NCBI RefSeq assembly: GCF_005049045.1
Contig: NZ_SUPK01000004.1
Location: forward strand, 366,045 to 430,044
DNA: 64,000 nt
Origin: Cohnella pontilimi
Lineage (GTDB): Bacteria; Bacillota; Bacilli; Paenibacillales; Paenibacillaceae
Reading direction: 5' to 3'
Position 1 is the first letter of the stretch, and every line of letters begins with the position of its first letter. The notes beneath the pieces are model-generated. The model was not told the DNA's origin and did not search any database. It worked only from the letters and a program-made list of their open reading frames with translations. This document shows, piece by piece, positions 17,022-26,669 of this stretch. The position numbers and the translations under genes were made by a program.

Positions 17022-17858
17022 CTACATCCATGACAGATCAGCCTCGCGAAGCAGCTCTTTTAACGCTTTTGCCGCTGCGGCGAATAATTGTTCGCCGCCG
17101 AATCCTTCGAATCGTCCCGTGCTTGCCAGGTGCGGCTCAAGGGACATAAAGCCGTCATATTCCTTTTCTTTTAGGATAGACAACAATCGTCTCAGCTCTC
17201 CGTCACCCTCGCCTGCGGGAACGACCTTTCCGCTGCCCATTATCGCATCCTTTACATGAATATAGGAAACGAACGGAGCAACGAGCGGATATGATTTTGA
17301 AATGGGGCTTTCGCCGCACTGTACATAGTTAGCAGGGTCAAAAGCCGCTTGTAACTGCGAGGATCGGCACGTTTCCAAAATATCGAGGCACCGCTCGGCA
17401 ATGTCTCCATAGACTTCCGTCTCGTTTTCGAGAAGCATGACAACGCCCGATTGCTCGGCAAGTTGAGTGAACTGCTTCATGCGAAACATGACTTGATCGC
17501 GGTAACCCTCGGCCGCTTCCCCTTCGGGAAGGAAAAAAGAAAAAATTCGGATATATGGCGCTCCAAAATATTTTGCCAGTTGAACGGCCCTCTCGGCGTC
17601 CTTCATGTGAGCGGCGAAATCATCTGCAATTCCGATCTTGCCAAGTGGGGAACCGATCGACGAAACCTTAAATCCGCGGTCTTCCAACCTTTCCTTGATA
17701 TGTGCCGCCTCTTGATCGGTTAATTGGAGCACATTTTTCCCCCATACGCTTCTTAACTCCAAATGAGCAATGCCTTCGGAAGCCATTACGTCAAGCTGTT
17801 TCTCCAGATCGTCCGATATTTCATCCGCAAACCCCGTCAAAATGATCAATTTCTGCAC
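17022..17858 (-). CDS. TIM-barrel sugar phosphate isomerase/epimerase
   Basis: A 278-residue protein of the xylose-isomerase-like TIM-barrel (AP endonuclease 2) family. Recognisable strands include HLELRSVWGKNV, MLLENETEVYGD, AAFDPANYVQCGE, YIHVKDA and DGFMSLEPHL, which supply the Glu/Asp/His metal ligands. Such proteins isomerise or dehydrate sugars or keto-sugars and often pair with Gfo/Idh/MocA dehydrogenases. That is the case here: two lie directly upstream in the same operon. The GTG at 17858 is very close to GGGGAGA; a TTG at 17849 would have better spacing, so the true start is uncertain by three codons. Confidence 0.85.
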   Translation of the reverse strand: MQKLIILTGFADEISDDLEKQLDVMASEGIAHLELRSVWGKNVLQLTDQEAAHIKERLEDRGFKVSSIGSPLGKIGIADDFAAHMKDAERAVQLAKYFGAPYIRIFSFFLPEGEAAEGYRDQVMFRMKQFTQLAEQSGVVMLLENETEVYGDIAERCLDILETCRSSQLQAAFDPANYVQCGESPISKSYPLVAPFVSYIHVKDAIMGSGKVVPAGEGDGELRRLLSILKEKEYDGFMSLEPHLASTGRFEGFGGEQLFAAAAKALKELLREADLSWM

Positions 17859-17869
17859 TCTCCCCAGGA

Positions 17870-18943
17870 TTATTCGATTCTAATGGCCGTCTCTTGCGCA
17901 ATCAAACATAGTTCGGCCGCTTTAAACGCATGTTCTTGCGTCATTGCGGTCTCCGTGCGATTCATGCAGTCGGTAATGAACTCGCCGAAAAACGGAAACC
18001 CGACTTTCCCATGCACGGCGAAATGATGCTCTCCTTCATGATTGACCAAATAGACATGATCGCCGTTCGGATCCCGCGCGACGTCAATGTATTTGCGTAA
18101 TTCGATATAACCGTCCGTCCCGAGAACGGTCAGGCGCCCGTCACCCCATGCGCCTAAGCCGGCCGGCGTGAACCAGTCGACTCGAAAGTAGTTGGTTGCC
18201 CCGTTATCGCCGACAAGCGCCGCATCCCCGAAATCCTCGAACTCCGGATATTGCTTATGATGATAATTCGCTACCTTGCTGTGAAGGATTTTGGCATCCT
18301 TGCAACCGGCGAAATAAAGGAACTGTTCGATTTGATGACTGCCGATGTCCCCTAGAATGCCGCAATAGTTGCTTTTTTTGAAAAACCAATCCGGACGGGT
18401 CTGCGCATTCAGCCGATGAGGACCGAACCCGATAACTTGCAGAACTCGTCCGATCGCACCTTGCTTAATTAATTGCCCCGCAAAAACGGCGCTTTCCACA
18501 TGCAGCCTCTCGCTATAATAAACGGCATATTTCCTGCCCGTTTGTTTCACCTTTTGTCTCGCGCTTTCGAGCTGAGCTTGCGTAGTGAACGGAGCCTTAT
18601 CCGTGAAAAAGTCTTTTCCGGCATCCATCGCTCTCAGTCCAACGGAGCAGCGTTCCGACGGAATTGCGGCACAGGCGATTACGCGAACCTCTTCATCGTT
18701 CAACACCTGTTCGAGCGATGCTGCCGCCTTCGCTTGCGGAAATCGTTCGACGAATGCTTTCACCTTTAGGGGGTCCGGATCATAGACCCACTTTACATTT
18801 GCGCCTGCCTCCATTAGTCCGTTACACATGCCATAGATGTGTCCATGATCAAGCGAAACCGCCGCAATGGGGAACTCTCCCGGCCCGACGACCGGTTTCG
18901 ATTTGCCGACAGGCGCGTAATACATGCCGTCTTTTTTCTGCAT
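17870..18943 (-). CDS. Gfo/Idh/MocA family dehydrogenase
   Basis: A 357-residue oxidoreductase. It has an atypical N-terminal Rossmann segment (FPIAAVSLDHGHIYGMCNGL) in place of the glycine-rich loop. The DKAPFTTQ segment stands where EKP is usual, and ILGDIGSHQIEQFLYFAG is in the C-terminal domain. The DHGHIY type is a recognisable subgroup seen in carbohydrate clusters of Paenibacillus. It is probably cotranscribed with a second dehydrogenase (23 bp upstream) and the TIM-barrel protein (11 bp downstream). The start at 18943 is fixed by AGGAGG eight bases upstream; the longer reading from 19078 overlaps the neighbouring gene. Confidence 0.87.
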   Translation of the reverse strand: MQKKDGMYYAPVGKSKPVVGPGEFPIAAVSLDHGHIYGMCNGLMEAGANVKWVYDPDPLKVKAFVERFPQAKAAASLEQVLNDEEVRVIACAAIPSERCSVGLRAMDAGKDFFTDKAPFTTQAQLESARQKVKQTGRKYAVYYSERLHVESAVFAGQLIKQGAIGRVLQVIGFGPHRLNAQTRPDWFFKKSNYCGILGDIGSHQIEQFLYFAGCKDAKILHSKVANYHHKQYPEFEDFGDAALVGDNGATNYFRVDWFTPAGLGAWGDGRLTVLGTDGYIELRKYIDVARDPNGDHVYLVNHEGEHHFAVHGKVGFPFFGEFITDCMNRTETAMTQEHAFKAAELCLIAQETAIRIE

Positions 18944-18966
18944 GTCGTGTCCTCCTGGTTTGCCGA

Positions 18967-20106
18967 TCACCTCTCGGTTTCCGCTTGTTTCCGAAACTTC
19001 GAGTCCTTGATTTTTTCTTGCAAAAGCTGAAAATAGAGGTCCTCGTCGATCGGCATCTCCACCCAGTCGTCCAGCCACGTCGAAAGATGCATCGCGTTGG
19101 AAATCGAAAGGCCTTTAATCCCTTCTTCTCCCGGAGCCTCGAGCGGAGTACCGTTGCGGATGGCATCGACGAAATTCTGCATGATCCCGACATGAGCCGT
19201 GTTCTTGCCCTCGATCGGAACCTCGCATTTCCAGCATTCCGGTTCGCCGAAACCGCCTGTATAGGAAGCATTGAATTCTTTCTCGGAAATACGCAGACGC
19301 CAAAAGGTCAATTTATCGTCTTCAATAACGATTTTGCCGCGATCGCCTGTAACTTCAAATCGATTGGTTCCCGGCGCTTCACCGGTCGACGTAACAAAAA
19401 CGCCCGTGGCACCATTGGCATACTCGACATATGCGGTCACATCGTCTTCTACCTCGATATTACGGTTCTTTCCAAAGGAGCAAAATGCGCGTACTCGTAC
19501 CGGCATCAATCCGGTCGTCCACTGCCACAAATCCAATTGATGCGGATCCTGGTTCAATAGCACGCCTCCTCCCTCGCCTTCCCAAGTGGCCCGCCAGTTT
19601 CCGGAATCGTAGTAGCTTTGCGAGCGGTACCAATTCGTAATGATCCAGTTCGTTCGTTTGATCTCGCCAAGCTCTCCGGACAGGATTAAATCCCGCAGCT
19701 TCCGGTAAAGGGGATTCATCCGTTGATTATACATAATCCCGAACTTTTGATTCGTTCTGGCAGCAGCTTCGTTCATCAAACGTACCTGCTTCGTATAAAC
19801 GCCGGCCGGTTTTTCGGTAAGCACATGCAATCCATGTTTGAAGGCCGCGATTGCGATCGAAGGATGCGTGTAGTGCGGCGTGGCGATGAGCAGCGCATCG
19901 ATGCAATGAGCCGCAAATAATGCATCCAAATTGTCATAAATCAGGATGTCTTCGCCCAAATGCTCTTTTGCCAACTGCAGACATGCAGGATTTGTGTCAC
20001 AGACCGCAGTAAGCTTGGCCCCCTTCACTTCCCCCTTCGCCAGCCAATCCGCATGAGCGCCCCCCATATTTCCTATCCCGACGACCCCGATCCGTACTTG
20101 TTCCAT
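18967..20106 (-). CDS. Gfo/Idh/MocA family dehydrogenase
   Basis: A 379-residue NAD(P)-dependent oxidoreductase. The cofactor loop is VVGIGNMGGAHADWL (~7-21). LTEKPAGVYTKQ holds the family EKP lysine, and LLNQDPHQLDLWQW contains the catalytic-region His. The best-known relatives act on inositols, glycosides or keto-sugars. It lies in the middle of an operon coding for a sugar ABC transporter, a second dehydrogenase and an isomerase, so it most likely oxidises the imported sugar. The substrate is not identifiable from sequence. Confidence 0.9.
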   Translation of the reverse strand: MEQVRIGVVGIGNMGGAHADWLAKGEVKGAKLTAVCDTNPACLQLAKEHLGEDILIYDNLDALFAAHCIDALLIATPHYTHPSIAIAAFKHGLHVLTEKPAGVYTKQVRLMNEAAARTNQKFGIMYNQRMNPLYRKLRDLILSGELGEIKRTNWIITNWYRSQSYYDSGNWRATWEGEGGGVLLNQDPHQLDLWQWTTGLMPVRVRAFCSFGKNRNIEVEDDVTAYVEYANGATGVFVTSTGEAPGTNRFEVTGDRGKIVIEDDKLTFWRLRISEKEFNASYTGGFGEPECWKCEVPIEGKNTAHVGIMQNFVDAIRNGTPLEAPGEEGIKGLSISNAMHLSTWLDDWVEMPIDEDLYFQLLQEKIKDSKFRKQAETER

Positions 20107-20191
20107 AATAGTCTCCTCTTCTCAGCACTGATTTTCGAAAAGGATACCTCTCCAAATCGATTAGAATTGAAGAGGCATCCTTTACTTATTT

Positions 20192-21640
20192 CTATTGATT
20201 TTTAAATTCATTCGCGAAAGGATAAGAGCGTTCCATCGACTTGAACTTCAGTCCTGCCGATTCGAAAGACTTATTGATATTGGTTTCCGCCGTCACCACC
20301 GCATCGGAGATCGGCACCGCATTGAACAACACGTCTTCTATCATTTTCGTAACGATTTTGTTGATCGCAGACTGCGGAATGAATCCATAATTAAGAGTGC
20401 GCGGGATCGTATCTTTCTGCACTTTCAGAATCGGATTGTCCACCACGAAAGGATCGTTCATCAAAGATTTTTTGGCCGGAATGCCCGATGCCTCTTTTAC
20501 CTGCTTCATCACTTGCGTATCATCTGCGGCTATGAACTTAATAAAATCCCAAGCAACCGCTTTTTTCGTATCGTCGATTACCTTATTGACGCCAGGCGTA
20601 AATTCCAGCATGTTCTTGTCATAAGCCGGAGGAGTCGCGCCGTCGAAAGTCGGCAGAGCAAAATAACCCCATTCAATATCCGGATAAGTCGAATTGAAAT
20701 ATTCGCCCGCCCAGTTGTAATTGTATACCATGGCCGCCGACCCTTTGCCGAACTCGTCTTCGTCGCTGTCTTGCCGGGGCTCCGTTACTTTGTGCACGGA
20801 CGATAAATCCTTGTAAAACTTCAGAGCGTCCTTCACGGTATCGTTATTGAGCGATACTTTGGTACCGCTTGAGTCAAAAAGAAAATTGCCTTTTTCGAAA
20901 TTCATGGCATTCAACATGTCGTGATATTCACCATTTGCGCTAAAGCCCATGACCGTCATGTTGCCCTTCTTATCCAACTTCGTCAGCTTTTTCGCTGCGT
21001 CGATCAATTGATCCCACGTTTTTGGAATATCGGTTTCGGTTAATCCGGCTTCGGCCCACATTTTTTTGTTGTAGTAGATGCCGGACGTCGTAACGGCTAG
21101 CGGCAATCCATATAATTTGCCGTCTTGAGTCTTTACGATATTCGTAAAATCGGCCTCGATCTCGTTTGAAGGAAAAACACTTTCCGGCATAGGTTCCATG
21201 AAATCGACCATTGTCAGCACATAGGACGGATGCTGATAAAAGACATCCGGCCCGACTCCGGATTGAAGAGAGAGGGGAAGCTTCTTCCAATAGTCGCCCC
21301 AGGGCGATTTGACAAGTTCCAATTTGACATTCGGATGAATTTGCGTATAATCGTCCGCCCAGCTTTTGAAACGGTCATATTGATCCGCAACCCAAACATT
21401 CAGAGTAATTTGCTTTCCGCCGTTTACTTCTTGATTCGGATCATACTTTAAGCTGGCGCCCAGAATCGGCTTGTTTGGAGTACTCGTGCTGCTTGGACTT
21501 TCTTTACCGTCACCGCTCTTTACATCGCCCGATCCCGACGCACTCTCTTTATTAGTGCCTGAACTACAACCTGACATTGCCAACATAACCGCAAGCAGAA
21601 CAGTCAATACCAACACAAACAGGCTTCTCGTCTTGCGCAT
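20192..21640 (-). CDS. Sugar ABC transporter, solute-binding lipoprotein
   Basis: A 482-residue extracytoplasmic binding protein (family 1). The signal peptide ends in the lipobox AMSGC, so it is a lipoprotein. A Ser/Gly-rich linker precedes the two-lobed domain, which has family signatures such as NVWVADQYDRFKSWADDYTQ, GPDVFYQHPS and YGLPLAVTTSGIYYNKKMW. It delivers sugar to the two permeases encoded upstream. No ATPase gene is in the cluster; in Firmicutes these importers usually share the general MsmX-type ATPase. A cre-like site lies just upstream. Confidence 0.92.
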   Translation of the reverse strand: MRKTRSLFVLVLTVLLAVMLAMSGCSSGTNKESASGSGDVKSGDGKESPSSTSTPNKPILGASLKYDPNQEVNGGKQITLNVWVADQYDRFKSWADDYTQIHPNVKLELVKSPWGDYWKKLPLSLQSGVGPDVFYQHPSYVLTMVDFMEPMPESVFPSNEIEADFTNIVKTQDGKLYGLPLAVTTSGIYYNKKMWAEAGLTETDIPKTWDQLIDAAKKLTKLDKKGNMTVMGFSANGEYHDMLNAMNFEKGNFLFDSSGTKVSLNNDTVKDALKFYKDLSSVHKVTEPRQDSDEDEFGKGSAAMVYNYNWAGEYFNSTYPDIEWGYFALPTFDGATPPAYDKNMLEFTPGVNKVIDDTKKAVAWDFIKFIAADDTQVMKQVKEASGIPAKKSLMNDPFVVDNPILKVQKDTIPRTLNYGFIPQSAINKIVTKMIEDVLFNAVPISDAVVTAETNINKSFESAGLKFKSMERSYPFANEFKNQ

Positions 21641-21664
21641 CCTCTGAACGACCTCCCTTATGAT

Positions 21665-21678
21665 TGAAACCGCTTTCC
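21665..21678. promoter_or_regulatory. cre-like site before the binding-protein gene
   Basis: TGAAACCGCTTTCC fits the CcpA cre pattern and is embedded in a wider dyad ending TTTCAA. It lies ~25 bp upstream of the binding-protein start, in the gap after the permease genes, and suggests catabolite control inside the operon. Confidence 0.55.
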
Positions 21679-21760
21679 GATTTCAAAGTTTATGTTACTT
21701 ACTAGGAACCCGGTTTAAAACTCCGTTTTGTTCGTCGATTAGGTTCCTATTTGTTAGAAT

Positions 21761-22585
21761 TCAACCTTTGATTCCCGACATGGTAATCCCCTCGATAAAC
21801 CTTTTTTGGAACAGGATATAAAGAATGAGCACCGGAATAACGGAAATCGTTGCCCCCGTATACAACAGGTCGTAGCTTGTCTTAAATTGGCCGCTGAAAA
21901 AGGCAAGTCCTATCGGAAGCAAGTATTGGCTTTGGTCGTCGATCATTAAATACGGCCACAAGAAATCATCCCACGTCCATAAAAAGATGATGATTGCAAG
22001 GGCAGACAAAGAATTGGATACGAGCGGAAGAACGAGGCGGTGGAAAATTCGAAACTCGCCCGCGCCGTCGATCCGTGCCGCCTCAAGCAGTTCAGTCGGT
22101 ACATGGGACACGAACTGGCGCATCATGAAGATGCCGAAACTGCTGAACATGGCCGGAACGATCAACGAGAGGTAGCTTCCCTTCCAGCCCAACCAAACCA
22201 TTAATTGATACTGCGGCACGATCGTTACCGGCCAAGGCACCATCATCGTGGCGAGAATCAAAATAAAAATGACGTTTCTTCCGCGAAACTGCAATTTACC
22301 TAAAACGTAACCGGCCAAAGCGCTAAAATAGAGAACGAGAGCCGTTCTCGTAACGGCAACTAGTACACTGTTTTTAAAATATACGGAAAACTGAACTTCC
22401 GTCCACACTTTCGCATAATTGGAGAACTTGAAATGTTCCGGAAAGATGGTGAACGGCACACGCATAATCTCTGCGTTTGTTTTAAATGACGAGAGGAGCA
22501 TCCAAAGAAACGGCGCAATCATCACGCTAACGCCGATGAACAAGAATAAGTACAGCAATGCTTGTTTACTCTTCTCCCTCTTCAT
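21761..22585 (-). CDS. Sugar ABC transporter permease (MalG type)
   Basis: A 274-residue inner-membrane permease with six predicted helices. The EAA loop reads LLEAARIDGAGEFRIFHRLVLPL (residues ~165-187 by position), where the ATPase docks. It starts with a helix at ~8-30 and ends with FIEGITMSGIKG, typical of MalG-like subunits of carbohydrate uptake systems. Its ATG overlaps the stop of the partner permease by four bases (ATGA), so the two are translationally coupled. Confidence 0.92.
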   Translation of the reverse strand: MKREKSKQALLYLFLFIGVSVMIAPFLWMLLSSFKTNAEIMRVPFTIFPEHFKFSNYAKVWTEVQFSVYFKNSVLVAVTRTALVLYFSALAGYVLGKLQFRGRNVIFILILATMMVPWPVTIVPQYQLMVWLGWKGSYLSLIVPAMFSSFGIFMMRQFVSHVPTELLEAARIDGAGEFRIFHRLVLPLVSNSLSALAIIIFLWTWDDFLWPYLMIDDQSQYLLPIGLAFFSGQFKTSYDLLYTGATISVIPVLILYILFQKRFIEGITMSGIKG

Positions 22586-23499
22586 TGGTCAAAGCCTCCT
22601 CTTCTTTTCGTCAACGCCGTTTGGGCAAATGTTACGATTAAGATCACGAAAAAGAGAAGGAAAGAAATGGTCGAAGCCTCGCCAAAGTTGTAATAGTCGA
22701 ATGCGGCGTCGTAAATCATGAAGCTTGTCGTAAAGGTGGACGTGCCCGGCCCGCCTTTCGTCATCAAATAAATCGGAATGAACACTTGCAAATAACCAAT
22801 GATGTTGGTGACGACCACGAAAAAGGTAGTGGATCTCAGCATAGGCAGCGTAATATTCCAGAAGATCGCCCGGCTGTTCGCGCCGTCGATTTTCGCCGAT
22901 TCAAATAAGCTGGACGGGATATTCAATAGTCCCACCATATAGAGAACAATCGCAAAACCTGCGTCTTTCCATACCGTCATGAGAATAATCGACGGCATCG
23001 CCGTATGTTTATCCGTCAACCATTCCACATGCGGAAGATTGAACATATCAAGGATTTGATTGAACAACCCCATAGTGGGGTCATACATCCATTTCCATAC
23101 AAACGAGGCGGCAACCAGCGACGTCACGACCGGCATGAAATAAACCGTGCGGAAAAACGTTTTAAAGCGCTTTACAGAATGGATGCTTAGAGCGATGATT
23201 AATGAAAGGACAGTCACGAGAAGAACGCTGAAAAACGTAAAATAAACGTTATTGAACAGAGATTTCCAAAATACAGGATCTTGCAATTTACGGGCGTAGT
23301 TATCGATCCCGACAAACTTAAAGTTGCTCGTCGTAATATTCCAATCAAAGAAACTTCCATATAGGCCGTACAAAATCGGGAAAAAGAGAAACATCCCGTA
23401 ATGGATAATAATTGCTCCTACCGTCACTGAAATGATCAGTTCGCGGCTGCCGAAACGAAAACGTCTCGATTTTCTTAAGCCGGTCAAATTGCTAGCCAT
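22582..23499 (-). CDS. Sugar ABC transporter permease (MalF/UgpA type)
   Basis: A 305-residue permease with six helices. The first is near residues 22-45, and the EAA loop is LFESAKIDGANSRAIFWNIT. The segment GPGTSTFTTSFMIYDAAF before the last helices is characteristic of this subunit type. It is the first gene of the operon on the minus strand and has a strong ribosome binding site (GGAGGG). A cre-like sequence sits ~55 bp upstream. Together with the MalG-type subunit it forms the channel for the lipoprotein-bound sugar. Confidence 0.92.
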   Translation of the reverse strand: MASNLTGLRKSRRFRFGSRELIISVTVGAIIIHYGMFLFFPILYGLYGSFFDWNITTSNFKFVGIDNYARKLQDPVFWKSLFNNVYFTFFSVLLVTVLSLIIALSIHSVKRFKTFFRTVYFMPVVTSLVAASFVWKWMYDPTMGLFNQILDMFNLPHVEWLTDKHTAMPSIILMTVWKDAGFAIVLYMVGLLNIPSSLFESAKIDGANSRAIFWNITLPMLRSTTFFVVVTNIIGYLQVFIPIYLMTKGGPGTSTFTTSFMIYDAAFDYYNFGEASTISFLLFFVILIVTFAQTALTKRRGGFDQ

Positions 23500-23552
23500 C
23501 TTACTCCCTCCTGTGAGCTGCTTTCATTGTGCATGAACCATCTTACTTGCTT

Positions 23553-23566
23553 TGAAAGCGGTTTAA
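23553..23566. promoter_or_regulatory. cre-like site at the head of the sugar ABC operon
   Basis: TGAAAGCGGTTTAA matches the CcpA cre consensus except at the end. It lies in the divergent gap between the permease operon and the kinase gene and could act on both. Confidence 0.5.
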
Positions 23567-23661
23567 CACTTCGTTTTGTTTGCGATTGGGGGTGGAAATT
23601 GTTCGGTCAGCTTATCTTTTTCTTTAGCGGGCTATGATATTTACAAAAAGGAGACGGCACC

Positions 23662-25401
23662 GTGCTAGATCGCTTTCGAACATTCGGCCAAAACCTCATT
23701 TTTCTTTTCAGCACGAGAATTCGCGTGAAATTGCTCGTTTTTTTCCTCTGCATTAGTGTGGTACCTCTTATGACGCTTGGGATTATGTCATACAACAAAG
23801 CTTCGGAAATCGTCGATCAGCAGTTCGGAAAATACGGCGAATACGCCATTACCCAACTTCAGCTCCAAGTTGACAATTACATGAAGCAGGTGCTGCAAAC
23901 CTCCAACAGCGTATTAACTTACTTAATGGATCCGACGCTCATCTCCCTTCAGGACGAAAAAACATTTTCTTACGCCGAATATTTAAACAGAACGAATTTT
24001 GTAAAATTTTTGGAAAACAGCAACTCCGATCTCGTGAAAGATGTATATGTGGTAACAAACACCGGGTTTTATTACGGAAGCAACAAAAATTTGGATGTCA
24101 ACAAGCTGCAGGAACTCCATTGGTGGAAATCGATAGCCAAGAGCTCTAACGAAAGATATTGGACACATTTTTTCAAGCCCGATTACTATATAAAAAAAGG
24201 GGGTTCGCAAGAAGATATCTTCAGCGTAGTAGTCCCCATCAACAATAAGTACGGTGTGCTGCAGCATAGTAAAATTTTGATCGAAACCAGATCGGCGCCT
24301 TTTATCGATTTATTCAAACGTTTCGCGGAAGAAACGAACAGTTCCGTTATCATTCGCAATGAATCGAATGAAATCATATATCAAGACGACAAAACCAGGG
24401 AAAGTCTCCCTGACGATATCGTTTGGCAAAAAAAGTTGTCCGTGAACGATTGGAACATTGAAGCAAGAATTCCGCACGCAACCTTTTACCTTGGATCAAA
24501 GGCCATAAATACGAATACTTATTTACTCATCGCTATAACCGTCGTATTCGCTTCGTTACTTACGCTGGTCTTTTCCAGTTATTTGACCAAACGGATCCAA
24601 AAATTGCGCGACAGCATGAAACGATTCGGAGAAGGAGATTTAAATGCCAGAGTGATGATCTATTCAAGGGACGAGCTTGGGCAATTAGCCAAATCTTTCA
24701 ATTCCATGGTCGGCCAAATTAATTCCTTAATAGATAAAATCAGCCGTACGGAAAAATTAAAATTGGAAGCCGATTTGAGAGCCTTTCATCATCAAATCAA
24801 TCCTCATATGTTTCTAAACACGCTGAGTACGATTCAATGGAAAGCCTTAATGAGCGGGGACGAACAAACCCATGCCATGCTTGGAAGTCTTGCTCACCTG
24901 TTGGAAGAACATTTGGACGATTCGCAAGAATATGCCCCTCTTTCCAAAGAGCTTTTAACCGTGGAAAATTTCCTGGAAATACAGAAGATTCGTTATGGTT
25001 CCGCGTTTGCGTTTCACTTAGATATCGAACCCTCCTTATCGACGGCAATGGTTCCCCGCATGATTCTCCAACCTTTGTTGGAGAACACGTTTTTTCATGG
25101 ATTTGAAGACGGGCACGGTACCATTAAACTTTCCATTTATCGACGGGACGAGTATTTGGAGCTGTCATTACATGATGACGGAAAAGGAATTGCGGAAGAC
25201 AAAATCTCCGGCATCCTGGATCCCAACCGTGTCAGGACCAATAAGCGCGGGATCGGACTGCTGAATGTACAGCAAAAAATAAAGCTGCAATGTGGGGATC
25301 AGTACGGATTAACGGTTTTCTCCAAAAGCGGAGAAGGCACTACGATCACCATAACGCTTCCGCTGATCGGCGGATTACCGAACCCCTTGCGTCTCGCATA
25401 A
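23662..25401 (+). CDS. YesM-type sensor histidine kinase
   Basis: A 579-residue membrane kinase. Transmembrane helices lie at ~18-40 and ~290-310, flanking an extracytoplasmic sensor domain of ~250 residues (dCache-like). HAMP follows (~312-365, with FGEGDLNARVMIYSRDELGQ). The histidine-kinase domain of the LytS/YesM type has FHHQINPHMFLNTLS (phospho-acceptor His, ~376) and an ATP-binding domain with DDGKGI. Such kinases pair with AraC-type response regulators to control nearby sugar operons. A GTG start is used after AAGGAGA. It is divergent from the ABC operon and convergent with the regulator gene. Confidence 0.92.
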   Translation: MLDRFRTFGQNLIFLFSTRIRVKLLVFFLCISVVPLMTLGIMSYNKASEIVDQQFGKYGEYAITQLQLQVDNYMKQVLQTSNSVLTYLMDPTLISLQDEKTFSYAEYLNRTNFVKFLENSNSDLVKDVYVVTNTGFYYGSNKNLDVNKLQELHWWKSIAKSSNERYWTHFFKPDYYIKKGGSQEDIFSVVVPINNKYGVLQHSKILIETRSAPFIDLFKRFAEETNSSVIIRNESNEIIYQDDKTRESLPDDIVWQKKLSVNDWNIEARIPHATFYLGSKAINTNTYLLIAITVVFASLLTLVFSSYLTKRIQKLRDSMKRFGEGDLNARVMIYSRDELGQLAKSFNSMVGQINSLIDKISRTEKLKLEADLRAFHHQINPHMFLNTLSTIQWKALMSGDEQTHAMLGSLAHLLEEHLDDSQEYAPLSKELLTVENFLEIQKIRYGSAFAFHLDIEPSLSTAMVPRMILQPLLENTFFHGFEDGHGTIKLSIYRRDEYLELSLHDDGKGIAEDKISGILDPNRVRTNKRGIGLLNVQQKIKLQCGDQYGLTVFSKSGEGTTITITLPLIGGLPNPLRLA

Positions 25402-25402
25402 T

Positions 25403-25450
25403 GGCAAGAAGACATCTGTCCGAGATTTCAGGACGGATGTCTTCTTTTGT
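25403..25450. terminator. Bidirectional terminator between kinase and regulator
   Basis: AAGAAGACATCTGTCC and GGACGGATGTCTTCTT form a long stem with a T-rich flank on each strand. Confidence 0.85.
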
Positions 25451-25456
25451 GGCCTG

Positions 25457-26635
25457 CTAAACGGTTGCGTTTTTTCGATGCCGCATCCGATACTGACTTG
25501 GCGTATCATGCATGCATCTCTTGAACCACTTGCTGAAATTTTTGGCGCAATCCATGCCTGTCCGTTCCGCTATTTCATCTAAAGTTAAACGCGTATTCAG
25601 CAACAGCTCGGAAGCGACTTCCAGCTTTCTTTTGTGCAAATAGGACATAAAGTTTTCTCCGACCGCTTTTTTAAACATCACGCTGAAATGGCTCCGGCTT
25701 AAACCTACCAAGTGAGACACTTCGCTGGCTGTCCATTTCACGTTTATGTCGTCCTTCATGAGCTGCAGAGCTTTCAGGATCGGTTCTGGGCATAAATTCG
25801 ACTCGAAACCGTATTTGCTTTCGATTTCCGATTGCTTGAGCAGCCCCTTCATGGATTGAATCCATTCCTCTGGGCTCGAAATGGGGTCGCCTTTCATCCA
25901 TTTTTCGATTTCATGCATGCTCTTTTTCTCGATTAGCATCTGTTCGAAGCGGTTCCTATTTCGTTCGTTGCATATAAAAATGCATTGATCATGGCCAATA
26001 GGAATCAGTTCGTTTTCGGCGCTTAATGCCTGTTTAAACATAAGATGGATTTGATCTTCCGCCATAGCGGTCGGAAACTCCAACAAATACAAGTAAGTCG
26101 GTTTTGTCATCCATGCCCAGTCTGAGGCGAACCATTTCAACAACTCCGACCGGATATCCGTTCTAACGCCGCCTAACCAAAGCTGAATTTGGATATGCCG
26201 GTTTCTGCTGATTTCAGGTGACGATTCGCCTTGCACCAAACTTTGGTTTTCGATTTCGTTCCGAAACTTGACCAAGTACTCCGTAATTTTGGCTTGATTG
26301 AGTTCTGTTTTCAGAAGATAGCCGGACGCTCCGAGTTCAATGCCTTGTTGAGCGTATTCAAAATCGCGATGGCTGCTGAGCAATAATATTTTCGCCTGGG
26401 GACGATGCTCTTTAATCTTTTTGGCAAGTTCAATACCGTTCATTTCGGGCATGACGATATCTGTAATCACGATATCGGGAAGGTGCTCCATGAAGGCTTC
26501 CCACGCTCTTTTTCCGTTAGGCGCATCGGCAACGACCTGCATGTCATGCTTGTCCCATTCGGCAACATAGATAATCCCTTTGCGAATGATTTGATCGTCG
26601 TCGACGACCAGCACTTTTAATTTCGGTGCATTCAT
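25457..26635 (-). CDS. YesN-type response regulator with AraC DNA-binding domain
   Basis: A 392-residue regulator. Receiver domain at ~1-120: LVVDDDQ, phospho-acceptor Asp57 in VITDIVMPEMNG, and Lys in GYLLKTEL. A linker of ~165 residues follows. The C-terminal AraC/XylS double helix-turn-helix (~290-390) contains HFSVMFKKAVGENFMSYLHKRK and ERTGMDCAKNFSKWFKR. It is the likely partner of the adjacent kinase and the probable activator of the sugar ABC operon. A GCGCTTTCAA cre-like motif stands ~22 bp upstream of its start. Confidence 0.92.
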   Translation of the reverse strand: MNAPKLKVLVVDDDQIIRKGIIYVAEWDKHDMQVVADAPNGKRAWEAFMEHLPDIVITDIVMPEMNGIELAKKIKEHRPQAKILLLSSHRDFEYAQQGIELGASGYLLKTELNQAKITEYLVKFRNEIENQSLVQGESSPEISRNRHIQIQLWLGGVRTDIRSELLKWFASDWAWMTKPTYLYLLEFPTAMAEDQIHLMFKQALSAENELIPIGHDQCIFICNERNRNRFEQMLIEKKSMHEIEKWMKGDPISSPEEWIQSMKGLLKQSEIESKYGFESNLCPEPILKALQLMKDDINVKWTASEVSHLVGLSRSHFSVMFKKAVGENFMSYLHKRKLEVASELLLNTRLTLDEIAERTGMDCAKNFSKWFKRCMHDTPSQYRMRHRKNATV

Positions 26636-26656
26636 GCTCGTGGCCCTCCTTTAAAT

Positions 26657-26669
26657 AGAGCGCTTTCAA
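26657..26669. promoter_or_regulatory. cre-like site before the response-regulator gene
   Basis: AGAGCGCTTTCAA (TTGAAAGCGCTCT on the minus strand) fits the CcpA box core and lies immediately upstream of the ribosome binding site. Confidence 0.45.
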
